From positions 248,001 through 312,000 of the forward strand of contig NZ_QKLU01000001.1 in assembly GCF_003208655.1 (NCBI RefSeq): a DNA stretch of 64,000 bases, read 5' to 3'. Every line of letters begins with the position of its first letter. Position 1 is the first letter of the stretch. The stretch comes from Pedobacter nutrimenti. GTDB lineage: Bacteria; Bacteroidota; Bacteroidia; Sphingobacteriales; Sphingobacteriaceae. Below the pieces are notes generated by a model that saw nothing but the letters and a program-made list of their open reading frames with translations, had not been told where the DNA came from and did not search any database. Below, piece by piece: positions 54,048 through 63,299 of the stretch. A program made the translations under genes and the position numbers.

Positions 54048-55001
54048 ATGAAAGCGATAAAAGAGACAAATTTTAATTTTCCAAAACAGACGAACTTTTA
54101 TAAGGGCAAGGTAAGGGATGTATATACCATCGATAACCAGTATATGGCCATGGTGGTTACAGACCGTATTTCGGCATTTGATGTGGTATTGCCCGAAGCG
54201 ATCCCATATAAAGGGCAGGTACTGAATCAGATTGCGGCCAAGTTTTTAACTGCGACCAGCGATATTGTACCAAACTGGGTTATTGCAGTGCCCGATGAAA
54301 TGGTTACCGTTGGCCGTATCTGTGAGCCTTTTAAAGTAGAAATGGTCATCAGGGGGTATTTGGCTGGTCATGCCTGGAGGGAATATAGTGCAGGAAAAAG
54401 AAGTGTATGCGGAGTTTCTTTGCCTGAAGGATTAAAAGAAAATGATCCTTTGCCAGAGCCCATCATTACACCAACAACAAAGGCTGCTGTAGGACATGAT
54501 GAAGATATTTCAAGAGCAGATATTCTAGCAAAAGGCATTGTTTCGATAGTTGATTACGACCAGCTGGAAAAATATACAAGGGCCTTATTTCAAAGAGGGA
54601 CAGAAATGGCGGCTGAACGCGGATTAATTCTGGTGGATACCAAATATGAATTTGGCAAAGTAGGAGAGGACATTTATCTGATTGATGAAATTCATACTCC
54701 GGATTCTTCCCGTTATTTTTATGCAGAAGGCTATCAGCAAAGACAGGCTGCAAATGAACCTCAGAAGCAACTCTCCAAAGAATTTGTCCGTAAATGGTTA
54801 ATTGAAAATGGTTTTCAGGGGAAAGACGGACAGGTTGTGCCCGAGATGACTACGGCGGTGATTGAATCCATTTCTGAACGCTATATTGAGTTGTTTGAAA
54901 AAATAACCGGTGATCAGTTTGTGAAGAATGCCTCTGATAATGCCATTAAACGAATTGAACAGAATGTGACAAATTGCATCAGCGATCTGGAATCCAAATA
55001 G
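54048..55001 (+). CDS. purC: Phosphoribosylaminoimidazole-succinocarboxamide synthase
   Basis: From [11 protein letters not shown] the enzyme has 317 residues (an ATG at 54030 adds six). It has [19 protein letters not shown] near 16, [14 protein letters not shown] near 37 and [20 protein letters not shown] near 104, the SAICAR synthase fingerprint. It performs an ATP-driven step of purine synthesis, joining CAIR and aspartate. Bacteroidota have this longer (about 315-residue) form. It follows phoH closely. Confidence 0.96.
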   Translation: MKAIKETNFNFPKQTNFYKGKVRDVYTIDNQYMAMVVTDRISAFDVVLPEAIPYKGQVLNQIAAKFLTATSDIVPNWVIAVPDEMVTVGRICEPFKVEMVIRGYLAGHAWREYSAGKRSVCGVSLPEGLKENDPLPEPIITPTTKAAVGHDEDISRADILAKGIVSIVDYDQLEKYTRALFQRGTEMAAERGLILVDTKYEFGKVGEDIYLIDEIHTPDSSRYFYAEGYQQRQAANEPQKQLSKEFVRKWLIENGFQGKDGQVVPEMTTAVIESISERYIELFEKITGDQFVKNASDNAIKRIEQNVTNCISDLESK

Positions 55002-55080
55002 GAGGTATAAAGATTGTTGGGCAGGATAGCGGATTAATAAGTATAAAATCTTATTTTCGTAATAAATAAAATTCAATACT

Positions 55081-55470
55081 ATGAGGTTTTCAGTAGATAA
55101 ACATGAAAAGTATGTCGTGATCACATTAAATGAAAGCAGTTTCAGTAATGAGATTACGCCAAAGTTGAAGTCTGAGTTTATTTTATTGAACGCAGAGGGA
55201 TATTGTAACATTGTGCTGGACCTGTCTATGGTCCAGGAGTGCAGTGATTGTCAGGATTTGAGTAGTTTACTGGTGGGCGACCGCCTTTGTAAAAAAGCAA
55301 ATGGTCTTTTTATTGTGACCGGTATTCATCAGCAAATTGCAGAAATTATAGAAATATCAAACCTGGGGCAATCCCTGAATATTGTTTCAAAACTGGATGA
55401 GGCGACTGATCTGATCTTCATGGAAGAGATAGAGAAAGAGTTATTGGGCAGTTTTGATCAGAAGAATTAA
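55081..55470 (+). CDS. STAS-domain protein (anti-anti-sigma-like)
   Basis: The 129-residue protein has the STAS fold pattern: VVITLNESSFSNEITPKLKS at 12-31, then IVLDLSMVQECSDCQDLSSL near 44-63, where the usual phospho-Ser/Thr region reads CSDCQDLSSL. It might work as a partner-switching antagonist, but no anti-sigma kinase gene is nearby. Its stop codon overlaps the ribonuclease Z start by one base (TAATG). Confidence 0.75.
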   Translation: MRFSVDKHEKYVVITLNESSFSNEITPKLKSEFILLNAEGYCNIVLDLSMVQECSDCQDLSSLLVGDRLCKKANGLFIVTGIHQQIAEIIEISNLGQSLNIVSKLDEATDLIFMEEIEKELLGSFDQKN

Positions 55471-56381
55471 TGAAATTTGAAGTTACTATTTTAGGCAGTA
55501 GTTCTGCAACACCCGTATACAATAGAAATCCAACTGCCCAACTTTTAAATTGTAATGAAAAATTTTATTTAATTGATTGTGGTGAGGGTACCCAGCAGCA
55601 GCTGATCAGGTATGGTATTAAAGCCAGTAAAATAGATTATATTTTTATCAGCCATTTACATGGCGACCATTATTTTGGATTGGTCGGTTTGTTGTCCAGC
55701 ATGCATTTAAACGGACGAATTAAACCACTTCGTTTGTTTGGGCCTAAGGCATTGCTGGAAATACTGGAATTACAGTTTAAATATTCTGAAACTGTAATCA
55801 GGTACGCGCTGGAATTTGTTCCGGTAGAAGCTGACCATTCCCGGATGATTTTTGAAAATGCAGACCTGACGGTGGAAAGTATTATTCTAAATCACCGGAT
55901 TCCCTGTACAGGCTACAAATTCATTCAAAAGAAAAGACTGCGTAAACTCCTTATTGAAAAACTGGAAGAGGCGCAGATTACTGTAGAATATTTTCCTCTT
56001 TTAAAAAGAGGGGCCGATTTAACCTTTCCCGATGGAAGGGTGATTCTCAATAAAGAGTATACCATGGACCCGGATGAACCAAAAACATATTGTTATTGTT
56101 CAGATACTTTGGCTGACGGGAGCTATATGGCGCAAATTAAGGGTGCTACAGCTTTATATCATGAGGCAACTTTTCTTCATGACATGTTGGACCGGGCAAA
56201 TCAAACGCACCATACCACAGCCCTGCAAGCCGGAGAGATTGCAAAAGAGGCAGGAGTGGAGCATTTGCTCATCGGACATTTTTCATCCAGATATAAGGTT
56301 TTACAGCCTTTACTGGACGAAGCGAGGTCTGTTTTTGAAACGACAGAACTGGCTATAGAAGGAAATACTTTTCAGATCTAA
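55470..56381 (+). CDS. rnz: Ribonuclease Z
   Basis: The 303-residue metallo-beta-lactamase fold enzyme opens with FEVTILGSSSATPVYNRNPT. It carries the zinc motif SHLHGDHYFG (His62, His64, Asp66, His67), a second-site CYCSDTL near 207 and HHTTALQAGEIA with GHFSSRY near 265. It removes the 3' trailer of tRNA precursors that lack CCA and can act on others. Its stop codon lies in the base of a long hairpin. Confidence 0.95.
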   Translation: MKFEVTILGSSSATPVYNRNPTAQLLNCNEKFYLIDCGEGTQQQLIRYGIKASKIDYIFISHLHGDHYFGLVGLLSSMHLNGRIKPLRLFGPKALLEILELQFKYSETVIRYALEFVPVEADHSRMIFENADLTVESIILNHRIPCTGYKFIQKKRLRKLLIEKLEEAQITVEYFPLLKRGADLTFPDGRVILNKEYTMDPDEPKTYCYCSDTLADGSYMAQIKGATALYHEATFLHDMLDRANQTHHTTALQAGEIAKEAGVEHLLIGHFSSRYKVLQPLLDEARSVFETTELAIEGNTFQI

Positions 56382-56425
56382 TAAAAAAGGCTTCGTAATT
56401 TACGAAGCCTTTTTTATTAGATCTG
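56373..56425. terminator. Long perfect hairpin after ribonuclease Z, bidirectional
   Basis: Positions 56373-56398 pair perfectly with 56400-56425 (26 bp) around a single base. The core GGCTTCGTAA is flanked by A6 and T6. The rnz stop codon at 56379-56381 lies in the stem. It also ends transcripts of the converging mlaD gene. Confidence 0.92.
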
Positions 56426-56436
56426 ATCTCAGATGA

Positions 56437-57390
56437 TTATTTATCTTTTTTGTTCCCTCCACCAAATACAGAGAAGTGAACATAACGTTTTGGATTCTCT
56501 TTAAGATCAATTAACAGGTTATCCAGATTTTTAGATGCATTGTTCAGGTTGTCGTACATTTTGGTGTCATTGATGAGCAGCCCAAGGGTGCCATTACCAT
56601 TGTTGATTTTACTGACAACTCCTTGAAGTTCATTCATCGCTTTATTGGCGTTGTCTATGGTTTGCTTGAAGTTTGCAGCTGCAATTTGATCCGTAGCCGT
56701 GTTCAGGTTTTTCATAATGGCATTGATTTGCACATTATTGTCTTTGAAGTTTTTGGAAATAGATTCCACATTAGCCAGGATGGCTGAAATTCTTGTTCCC
56801 TCAGAACCCACCAGATGGTCCACCTTTTTGGAAGTACTTTCCAGAGAACCTAAGGTAGCGGCAATGCTATTGAAGCTTTTATTGACATTTTTCTGGAAAT
56901 CAGGATTCATAATGGCATTGACACTGGTCAGGATCGAATCCATTTTATCAATAATCAGTTCTGCTTTTTTCTGAACAGGTTGTACAGCCTCCATTAAATT
57001 TTTAGCCACATTGGCATTTAATGTATCACCGTCTTTTGCATAAATCTTTCCATTTCCCAGCGCCATGATAATTGCCTTGCTGCCCAGCAGGTCTATACTT
57101 TCCAGACGGGCAACACTATTGGTTGGAATTTCATATTTGCCTTTAATCTTTAAAGTGGCCAGAATTGTACCATCTGGTTGTAACTGGAGTTTATCTACAC
57201 GGCCAATCTGATACCCATTAATTAAAACCGGTTTGGAAACATTAAGACCATCTACACGTGAATATTTCGCATAGAGAACAGTTTCATTCGAAAAGATGGC
57301 ATTTCCTTTAAGGAAGTTATATCCAATAATTAATAAGGCTATGGAGAAGGCTGCTAGTATGCCAACTTTAGTTTCGTTTGCTATTTTCAT
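56437..57390 (-). CDS. MlaD/MCE-family lipid-transport protein
   Basis: I start it at MKIANETKVG (317 residues). A TTG six codons earlier is in frame but weak. A transmembrane anchor (about 8-27) precedes the MCE domain (FLKGNAIFSNETVLYAKYSR, then DGLNVSKPVLINGYQIGRVD). A long helical tail (about 110-290) holds many Asn and Ile. MCE proteins carry phospholipids across the periplasm. The permease and ATPase are not in view, so this one may be an independent copy. It follows two amidase genes. Confidence 0.9.
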   Translation of the reverse strand: MKIANETKVGILAAFSIALLIIGYNFLKGNAIFSNETVLYAKYSRVDGLNVSKPVLINGYQIGRVDKLQLQPDGTILATLKIKGKYEIPTNSVARLESIDLLGSKAIIMALGNGKIYAKDGDTLNANVAKNLMEAVQPVQKKAELIIDKMDSILTSVNAIMNPDFQKNVNKSFNSIAATLGSLESTSKKVDHLVGSEGTRISAILANVESISKNFKDNNVQINAIMKNLNTATDQIAAANFKQTIDNANKAMNELQGVVSKINNGNGTLGLLINDTKMYDNLNNASKNLDNLLIDLKENPKRYVHFSVFGGGNKKDK

Positions 57391-57429
57391 ATTTTTTACT
57401 GCTCTCAAGAGCCTGGTGGTCTGGATATT

Positions 57430-58275
57430 TTAGTTTGTCTCGTTTCCTTTTTTGTATTCTTTAACTGCCTTAAAAATAGAATTTACAATTTCTGCCTGTC
57501 CTTCTGCAGAGTTCATGTATCTCTCCTCCTCGGGGTTGCTGATAAAACCAATTTCGGTTAAAACAGCAGGTAAGCCACAGCGCTGTAAAATCAAAATCCC
57601 CTGTTCTTTAATCCCTCTGCTTATCCTGTTGTCATCTTTGGAATAATTGCGTTGGATTAACCGGGCCAATTCCATGCTTTTGTCCCTGAACTTATTCTTA
57701 AACAAAGATAAGATAATAAATGTTTCGGGATCATTGGGATCATAACCATTATAGTTTTGTTTATAGTTCTTTTCCAGTTTAATATCTGCATTTTCTCGTA
57801 TGGCCACATCCTGCTCATTGATCCTGTGCATACCCGCAACAAAAGTTTCTGTACCTTTGGTCGTTTTGTTTTTAACATATTCATAAACAGGAACTTTTTT
57901 GCCTTTTTTGTAGGTGTAATCTGTTACAACCCTCTCATCTGGCATAGAATTGCAGTGAATGGAAATAAAAAGGTCTGCCTTTGCTTCATTGGCGATTTCT
58001 GCCCGGCGGTAAAAATCAACATCCACGTCTTTTTTTCTGGTATACAGGATTTTTACATCCGGCATATCCTCTTCAAATTTCTTCCCCAGTTTTAAGGCCA
58101 CTTGTAAAGCAATGTCTTTTTCATAGGAAAAAGCACCGTGGGCACCGGGTTTTCTTCCGCCGTGTCCGGCATCGATAACAATTGTTTTAACTCTGTATCC
58201 GGTTTGAGAGAAAGCAGCAAGGGAAACAATCAATAATAAAAGCGAAACTGTGCATGTTTTTAACCGGAACGTCAT
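57430..58275 (-). CDS. N-acetylmuramoyl-L-alanine amidase (Amidase_3)
   Basis: The 281-residue protein has a signal peptide (1-24, ending AAFSQT). It carries the zinc ligands of Amidase_3: His in VIDAGHGGRKPG, Glu in RRAEIANEAKAD, His in ISIHCNS, with the catalytic Glu in LTEIGFISNPEE. An insertion after HCNS (YTYKKGKKVPVYEYVKNKTT) lengthens a loop. It cuts the amide between muramic acid and the stem peptide. A homologous gene lies directly upstream. Confidence 0.93.
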   Translation of the reverse strand: MTFRLKTCTVSLLLLIVSLAAFSQTGYRVKTIVIDAGHGGRKPGAHGAFSYEKDIALQVALKLGKKFEEDMPDVKILYTRKKDVDVDFYRRAEIANEAKADLFISIHCNSMPDERVVTDYTYKKGKKVPVYEYVKNKTTKGTETFVAGMHRINEQDVAIRENADIKLEKNYKQNYNGYDPNDPETFIILSLFKNKFRDKSMELARLIQRNYSKDDNRISRGIKEQGILILQRCGLPAVLTEIGFISNPEEERYMNSAEGQAEIVNSIFKAVKEYKKGNETN

Positions 58276-58317
58276 CTATATTTTTGTTTAGGTAATCCTT
58301 GTTGGTTAAAATAAATT

Positions 58318-59199
58318 TTAGTTTCGCTCTACAGAGGCTTTATAGTTTTGAATGGCTTTTAGAATTCCATTCGTGATTTCAATTTGACCCGCTTCGGAGT
58401 TCATGTAATCTTCTTCTGTCGGATTACTGATGAAACCAATTTCGGTAAGCACAGCAGGCATACCGGCCCTGGCCAGAACAGCAAGACTTTTTTCCTGAAC
58501 ACCACGATCTATTCTGCCTGCATTAATGTACTGGTCCTGAATAAATTTGGCCAACTTTAGGCTCTGGGTCCTATAGGCATTTTTCATCAGGGAAAGAATA
58601 ATATAGTTTTCCGGATTGTTCGGGTCAAAACCTTCATAGTTTTCTTTATAGTTTTCTTCCAGTAAAATGGCCTCGTTTTCTCTTTTGATCACATCATCCT
58701 GCTCGTTCATCCGCCCTATACCGGAAACAAAGGTTTCTGTTCCTCTTGTAGAGGTACTTTTTCTGCTGACACTTTCGGTAATCGGAATTCTTCTGCCTTT
58801 TTTTCCTTTTCTGTATCCGGTAACAATTGTTGACCTGTAGACAGGCATATCATTACAATGTATAGAAATGAAAAGATCGGCTTTTACCTTATTGGCCAGA
58901 CCGATTCTATCATAAAGAGGTACAAAAACATCTTCTGTTCTGGTGTAAACCACTTTAACATCTTTTAGGTTTTCTTCAATGGCCTTACCCAGTCTTAATG
59001 CTGTTTTTAACGCGACATCTTTCTCTGTGGAATAGAGCCCTCTTGTGCTCCCGTCCTTGCCTCCATGACCTGCATCAATAACGATAGTTTTTATTTTATA
59101 ATCTTGCGTAAATCCTTGATAGTTAGAAGATATAATAATAAGTACAGAAATAAATGCGATCAATATTACATTTGGTCTAACCAATGCTATATTTTTCAT
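58318..59199 (-). CDS. N-acetylmuramoyl-L-alanine amidase (Amidase_3), second copy
   Basis: From MKNIALVRPNVILIAFISVL the protein has 293 residues, with a signal peptide or anchor ending near FTQD. It keeps VIDAGHGGKDGST, RIGLANKVKADLFISIHCND and LTEIGFISNPTEED. One aligned ligand position differs from the neighbour: Glu in AEIANE is Gly in IGLANK, so the zinc-site Glu may be lost. Both carry similar insertions (GYRKGKKGRRIPITESVSRK). The pair is a tandem duplication with diverged duties. Confidence 0.9.
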   Translation of the reverse strand: MKNIALVRPNVILIAFISVLIIISSNYQGFTQDYKIKTIVIDAGHGGKDGSTRGLYSTEKDVALKTALRLGKAIEENLKDVKVVYTRTEDVFVPLYDRIGLANKVKADLFISIHCNDMPVYRSTIVTGYRKGKKGRRIPITESVSRKSTSTRGTETFVSGIGRMNEQDDVIKRENEAILLEENYKENYEGFDPNNPENYIILSLMKNAYRTQSLKLAKFIQDQYINAGRIDRGVQEKSLAVLARAGMPAVLTEIGFISNPTEEDYMNSEAGQIEITNGILKAIQNYKASVERN

Positions 59200-59255
59200 T
59201 AATTTTGAACGTTTTGGATTAAACATTAATGCAAAAATAACATTCACAGACGAAT

Positions 59256-61916
59256 TTGAAACTTTTACGCAATATCATTTTATTAAAATCATTTCTTTTA
59301 CTGTCCGCTATTGGCAATTACGCTGTTGCGTTTTCTGGTTTTTCGGCCTTTCAGGTTCCTCAAAAGCAGGATACACTTAAAAGGGACACTACAAAAAATA
59401 AAGCCAAAAAAGATGCCGAGCTGGATTCCAAAGTAGAATATAAAGCACAAGACTCTACAAAATATAGTAAGGATAGAAGTATTATTTATCTGTATGGAAA
59501 AGCGAGGGTTATTTATCAGTCCTTTGAACTTGATGCGGATTACATCAGATACGATTCAAAAACCAATGTTATTTTTGCAAGCGGACGTAAGGATGCTAAG
59601 GGGCACTATATTGGAAAGCCGATTTTCAAAATGGAAAAGGATGGCTCTTCTGTAGCTGATTCTTTGTTTTATAATACCAAAACAGGAAAGGGAACGGTTT
59701 TTAATGCCTTTACAGAACAACAGGGGAGTTTCTTTTCGGGGGGACAAAGTAAAAAACAACCCGATAATGAAGTGCATGTAAAAAACATGATTTACAGTAC
59801 CTGTAATTTGCCCCATCCGCATTTTGGCTTTTTTATTACTAAAGGGATCGTGACCGAAAGACAGGTGATTACAGGACCAGTCTATCTGGAGATAGAGGAT
59901 ATTCCATTGCCGCTGGCACTTCCATTTGCTTTTTTCCCCAAGCCTAATAAAAAATCTTCAGGAGTAATCCTGCCCAGCCCTGGTGAAGATGCGAATCAGG
60001 GCTTTTTTCTTAGGGATGGGGGCTATTATTTGGGCATTAGCGATAACTGGGATGCCAAACTGCTCGGAACAATTTATACCAAGGGATCTTACAGCTTATC
60101 AGGTGCTTCCAATTACTTAAAGCGCTATAAGTATGGAGGGAATATCCTTTTAACCTATACCAGTACAAAGTCGGGTGTAGAAGGAACGCTGGAAAACAGG
60201 CCAAGAAAGGATTTTAACATTACCTGGAACCATAGCCAGAACCCTAATGCGCATCCGGGCTCGACGTTTAGCGCCTCGGTGAATGCGGGTACTTCTTCAT
60301 TTTATCAGAACAGTGTTGCCACAACCAATTATAATCCCAATGCGATTTCTACAAATGTTTTACGGTCCAGTATCAGTTACAGTAAAACGATGGGCATCTT
60401 TAACTTGAGCACTAACGTGGGTGCCAGTCAGGAAACCCAAAGCAAAACCGTGAGTTTGACTTTGCCGCAAATTAACCTGAGTATGACCAGTATAAATCCT
60501 TTTGACTCAAAAAATAGGGTGGGCGAGCAAAAGTGGTATCAGAAATTCAACCTGGGGTACAATATGGATGCGACCAACTCGGTCAGTACCAGGGAAGACC
60601 TTTTGTTTGGAAAAGGTGGACTGAAAAGATTTCAAAACGGATTTAACCATAACCTGACCGGGTCATTGCCTTTTAACGTTGCGAAGTATTTTAATTTTAC
60701 GGTAAGTGCAAATTATAATGAACAATGGCATTTTCAAACCTTGCGCCAAACTGCCCTTAGAATTTTAAACAGGCCCGATTCTATTGTGTATGATACCATT
60801 TCAGGATTCAAAAGATCTGGTGAATATAACTTGAATTTAGGTTTGACCACCAAAATTTACAACACACTTCAATTTAAAAAAGGGGGAAAAATTCAGGCCA
60901 TTCGTCATGTGATGACCCCTAATATTGGTTTTAGCTATAAACCGGATTTTTCAACTTTCAGCAAAGGATATTATAAACCTTTATTATACCAGGATGGCAC
61001 ACCAGTCTGGGACCCTAGTTTTAATGCTCCCAAAAAATATTCTATTTTTCAAAATACACGTTACACAGGACCCGGACAGGGACAAACCGCTGCAATTAAT
61101 TTCGGTTTGACAAATGATGTGGAGTTGAAGGTACTGTCTTCCAAGGATACCACAGGAACGGGAACCAAGAAAATTCCGATCATACAGGGTTTAAATATTA
61201 ACAGTGGTTATAATTTTTTGTTACCGGCTTATAAACTGGCCGATTTTAGCTTCAGTGGAAGATCCCAGTTTACGGAAAAGATTGGGATTAACTTTAGTGG
61301 CTCTTTGACACCTTATGATACCAAAACAGTTCCGGATTCCATTACCCATATTGGTAATACGAAAGTTTTGATAGACAGATACGTTTGGCAGAATGGCAAA
61401 TTGCCAAGGTTAACTGCCTTTGGCTTTTCATTTGATTATAGCTTTAACCCTGCTTCCTTCAAAAAAAGACAGGATAACCTCGATAAAATGCAAAACGGGG
61501 TTGCAAAACAAGGTCTGTCCCCGGAACAGGCCGCAGAGCTGGCAGCCATTAGCCGCGATCCAAATGCCTTTGTGGATTTTAATATTCCCTGGAACTTTGC
61601 ATTTGCCTATAGTTTTCAGTATAGTGCAGACAGAACTGGGTTAAACGGAAGAACCTATAATACCTTAACCTTTAACGGGGATTTTAATGCAACTCCAAAA
61701 TGGAAGGTGCAGTTCAATTCCGGCTATAACTTTGAGACAAAAAACCTCGCCTTAACCACCTTTTCCATTTACAGAGATTTGCATTGCTGGGATATGAGTT
61801 TTCAATGGGTCCCTTTTGGTACCTATAGGATGTATTCTATGACGTTAAGGGTTAAAGCTTCTATTTTACAAGATCTTAAACTGAGTAAACAGGCGAGTTC
61901 CAATTCCCGCTTTTAA
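59256..61916 (+). CDS. lptD: LPS-assembly outer-membrane protein LptD (Bacteroidota type)
   Basis: The 886-residue protein starts with TTG, then KLLRNIILLKSFLLLSAIGN as signal peptide. An OstA-like domain (about 65-190, with DSTKYSKDRSIIYLYGKARV and FELDADYIRYDSKTNVIFA) is followed by a large beta barrel ending in SNSRF with terminal Phe. It would insert lipopolysaccharide into the outer leaflet. The divergent amidases and mlaD make this an envelope gene cluster seen in many Bacteroidota. Confidence 0.88.
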   Translation: MKLLRNIILLKSFLLLSAIGNYAVAFSGFSAFQVPQKQDTLKRDTTKNKAKKDAELDSKVEYKAQDSTKYSKDRSIIYLYGKARVIYQSFELDADYIRYDSKTNVIFASGRKDAKGHYIGKPIFKMEKDGSSVADSLFYNTKTGKGTVFNAFTEQQGSFFSGGQSKKQPDNEVHVKNMIYSTCNLPHPHFGFFITKGIVTERQVITGPVYLEIEDIPLPLALPFAFFPKPNKKSSGVILPSPGEDANQGFFLRDGGYYLGISDNWDAKLLGTIYTKGSYSLSGASNYLKRYKYGGNILLTYTSTKSGVEGTLENRPRKDFNITWNHSQNPNAHPGSTFSASVNAGTSSFYQNSVATTNYNPNAISTNVLRSSISYSKTMGIFNLSTNVGASQETQSKTVSLTLPQINLSMTSINPFDSKNRVGEQKWYQKFNLGYNMDATNSVSTREDLLFGKGGLKRFQNGFNHNLTGSLPFNVAKYFNFTVSANYNEQWHFQTLRQTALRILNRPDSIVYDTISGFKRSGEYNLNLGLTTKIYNTLQFKKGGKIQAIRHVMTPNIGFSYKPDFSTFSKGYYKPLLYQDGTPVWDPSFNAPKKYSIFQNTRYTGPGQGQTAAINFGLTNDVELKVLSSKDTTGTGTKKIPIIQGLNINSGYNFLLPAYKLADFSFSGRSQFTEKIGINFSGSLTPYDTKTVPDSITHIGNTKVLIDRYVWQNGKLPRLTAFGFSFDYSFNPASFKKRQDNLDKMQNGVAKQGLSPEQAAELAAISRDPNAFVDFNIPWNFAFAYSFQYSADRTGLNGRTYNTLTFNGDFNATPKWKVQFNSGYNFETKNLALTTFSIYRDLHCWDMSFQWVPFGTYRMYSMTLRVKASILQDLKLSKQASSNSRF

Positions 61917-61926
61917 TTGATCATTT

Positions 61927-63177
61927 ATGTTAGCTGAAATTATTACTATAGGCGATGAAATTCTAATCGGACAGATTGTAGATACCAATTCTGCCTGGAT
62001 GGCCAAACAGCTTAACCTGATTGGAATGAAAGTAAAACAGATTACTTCGGTTTCCGATGATGCTGAGCATATTATGCAGGCACTTTCTGAAGCAAGAAAA
62101 AGGGCCGAAGTGGTATTGATTACCGGTGGGCTTGGTCCAACAAAGGATGATATTACCAAAATAACGCTGGCCAAGTATTTCAATATGGGTTTCAGACGGG
62201 ATGAGCAAACTTTAAAACATGTAGAATCTATTTTTGAAAGGTTCAAAAAGCCCATGCTGGACATCAATAAAAAACAGGCAGATGTTCCCGATGGCTGTCT
62301 GGTGATTCAAAATAAGAATGGGACAGCCCCCTGTATGTGGTTTGAGCATCAGGGGACAATTTTTGTGTCTATGCCAGGCGTACCTTTTGAAATGATGTAC
62401 CTGATGGACGATGAAATTTTGCCAAGATTGAAAAAGGCTTTCCAGCTTCCGGTGATTTATCATAAAACCATTTTGACTGTAAATATTGGTGAGTCTTTTC
62501 TGGCCCAGGAAATAGAAGAAATTGAAAACAGTCTGCCCTCATTTATTAAACTTGCTTATTTGCCAAAATTAGGGCAGTTGCGTTTACGGTTAAGCGCCTC
62601 AGGAGAAGACGAAGTATTGCTTAAAAAAGAAGTTGATCATTATGCTGCACTGATTATAAATAAGATAAAGCCTTTTGTGGTCATTGATCAGGACCTGCCA
62701 CTTGAAAAAGCTTTGCTTGATCTGATGGAGTCAAAAAACATAACCCTTTCAACTGCAGAAAGCTGTACAGGTGGATACATCGCCCATCTGATTACACAGC
62801 ATCCGGGATGTTCTGTTGTATATCAGGGCGGTGCAGTAACCTATTCTTATGAACTGAAAGAGTCGGTTTTGGGCGTTTCTAAGAAGACTCTTGATCGTTA
62901 TGGAGCAGTAAGTGAGCAGACGGTTGAAGAAATGGCCCTGGGGGCTTTAGCGCATTTCAAAACGGATTATGCAGTTGCTGTAAGTGGCATTGCCGGACCC
63001 GATGGCGGAACAGAGGATAAGCCGGTTGGAACAGTATGGATAGCTGTTGCAGGTGAGGGAAAAGTAAAAGCTAAATTGTTCCATTTTGCAGGGAAAAGAC
63101 TTCAGAATATAGAACGTTCTGCGGTAGCTGCATTGGGCATGGTCTTAAATCTGGTCAGAGAAAACAGACCAATATAA
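61927..63177 (+). CDS. cinA: CinA-family protein (nicotinamide-nucleotide amidase / MocF domains)
   Basis: The 416-residue protein has an N-terminal molybdopterin-binding-like domain (GDEILIGQIVDTNSAWMAK at 10-28, TGGLGPTKDD near 66, MPGVPFEMMYL near 150). A C-terminal CinA domain contains LSTAESCTGGYIAHLI near 275 and VSGIAGPDGGTEDKPVGTVW near 355. CinA proteins deamidate NMN or split ADP-ribose in pyridine-nucleotide recycling. It starts 10 bp after lptD but shares no known pathway with it. Confidence 0.93.
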   Translation: MLAEIITIGDEILIGQIVDTNSAWMAKQLNLIGMKVKQITSVSDDAEHIMQALSEARKRAEVVLITGGLGPTKDDITKITLAKYFNMGFRRDEQTLKHVESIFERFKKPMLDINKKQADVPDGCLVIQNKNGTAPCMWFEHQGTIFVSMPGVPFEMMYLMDDEILPRLKKAFQLPVIYHKTILTVNIGESFLAQEIEEIENSLPSFIKLAYLPKLGQLRLRLSASGEDEVLLKKEVDHYAALIINKIKPFVVIDQDLPLEKALLDLMESKNITLSTAESCTGGYIAHLITQHPGCSVVYQGGAVTYSYELKESVLGVSKKTLDRYGAVSEQTVEEMALGALAHFKTDYAVAVSGIAGPDGGTEDKPVGTVWIAVAGEGKVKAKLFHFAGKRLQNIERSAVAALGMVLNLVRENRPI

Positions 63178-63299
63178 ATTTTGTTATTTTATGGATTTGA
63201 AGAATAAATAACAATCTGTTTCAACTTGGCTATCATTAAGTCTGTAAAAAGATTTACTTTTGCAGCGGATAACGAATTATAAATTTACTGTAAACCAAA

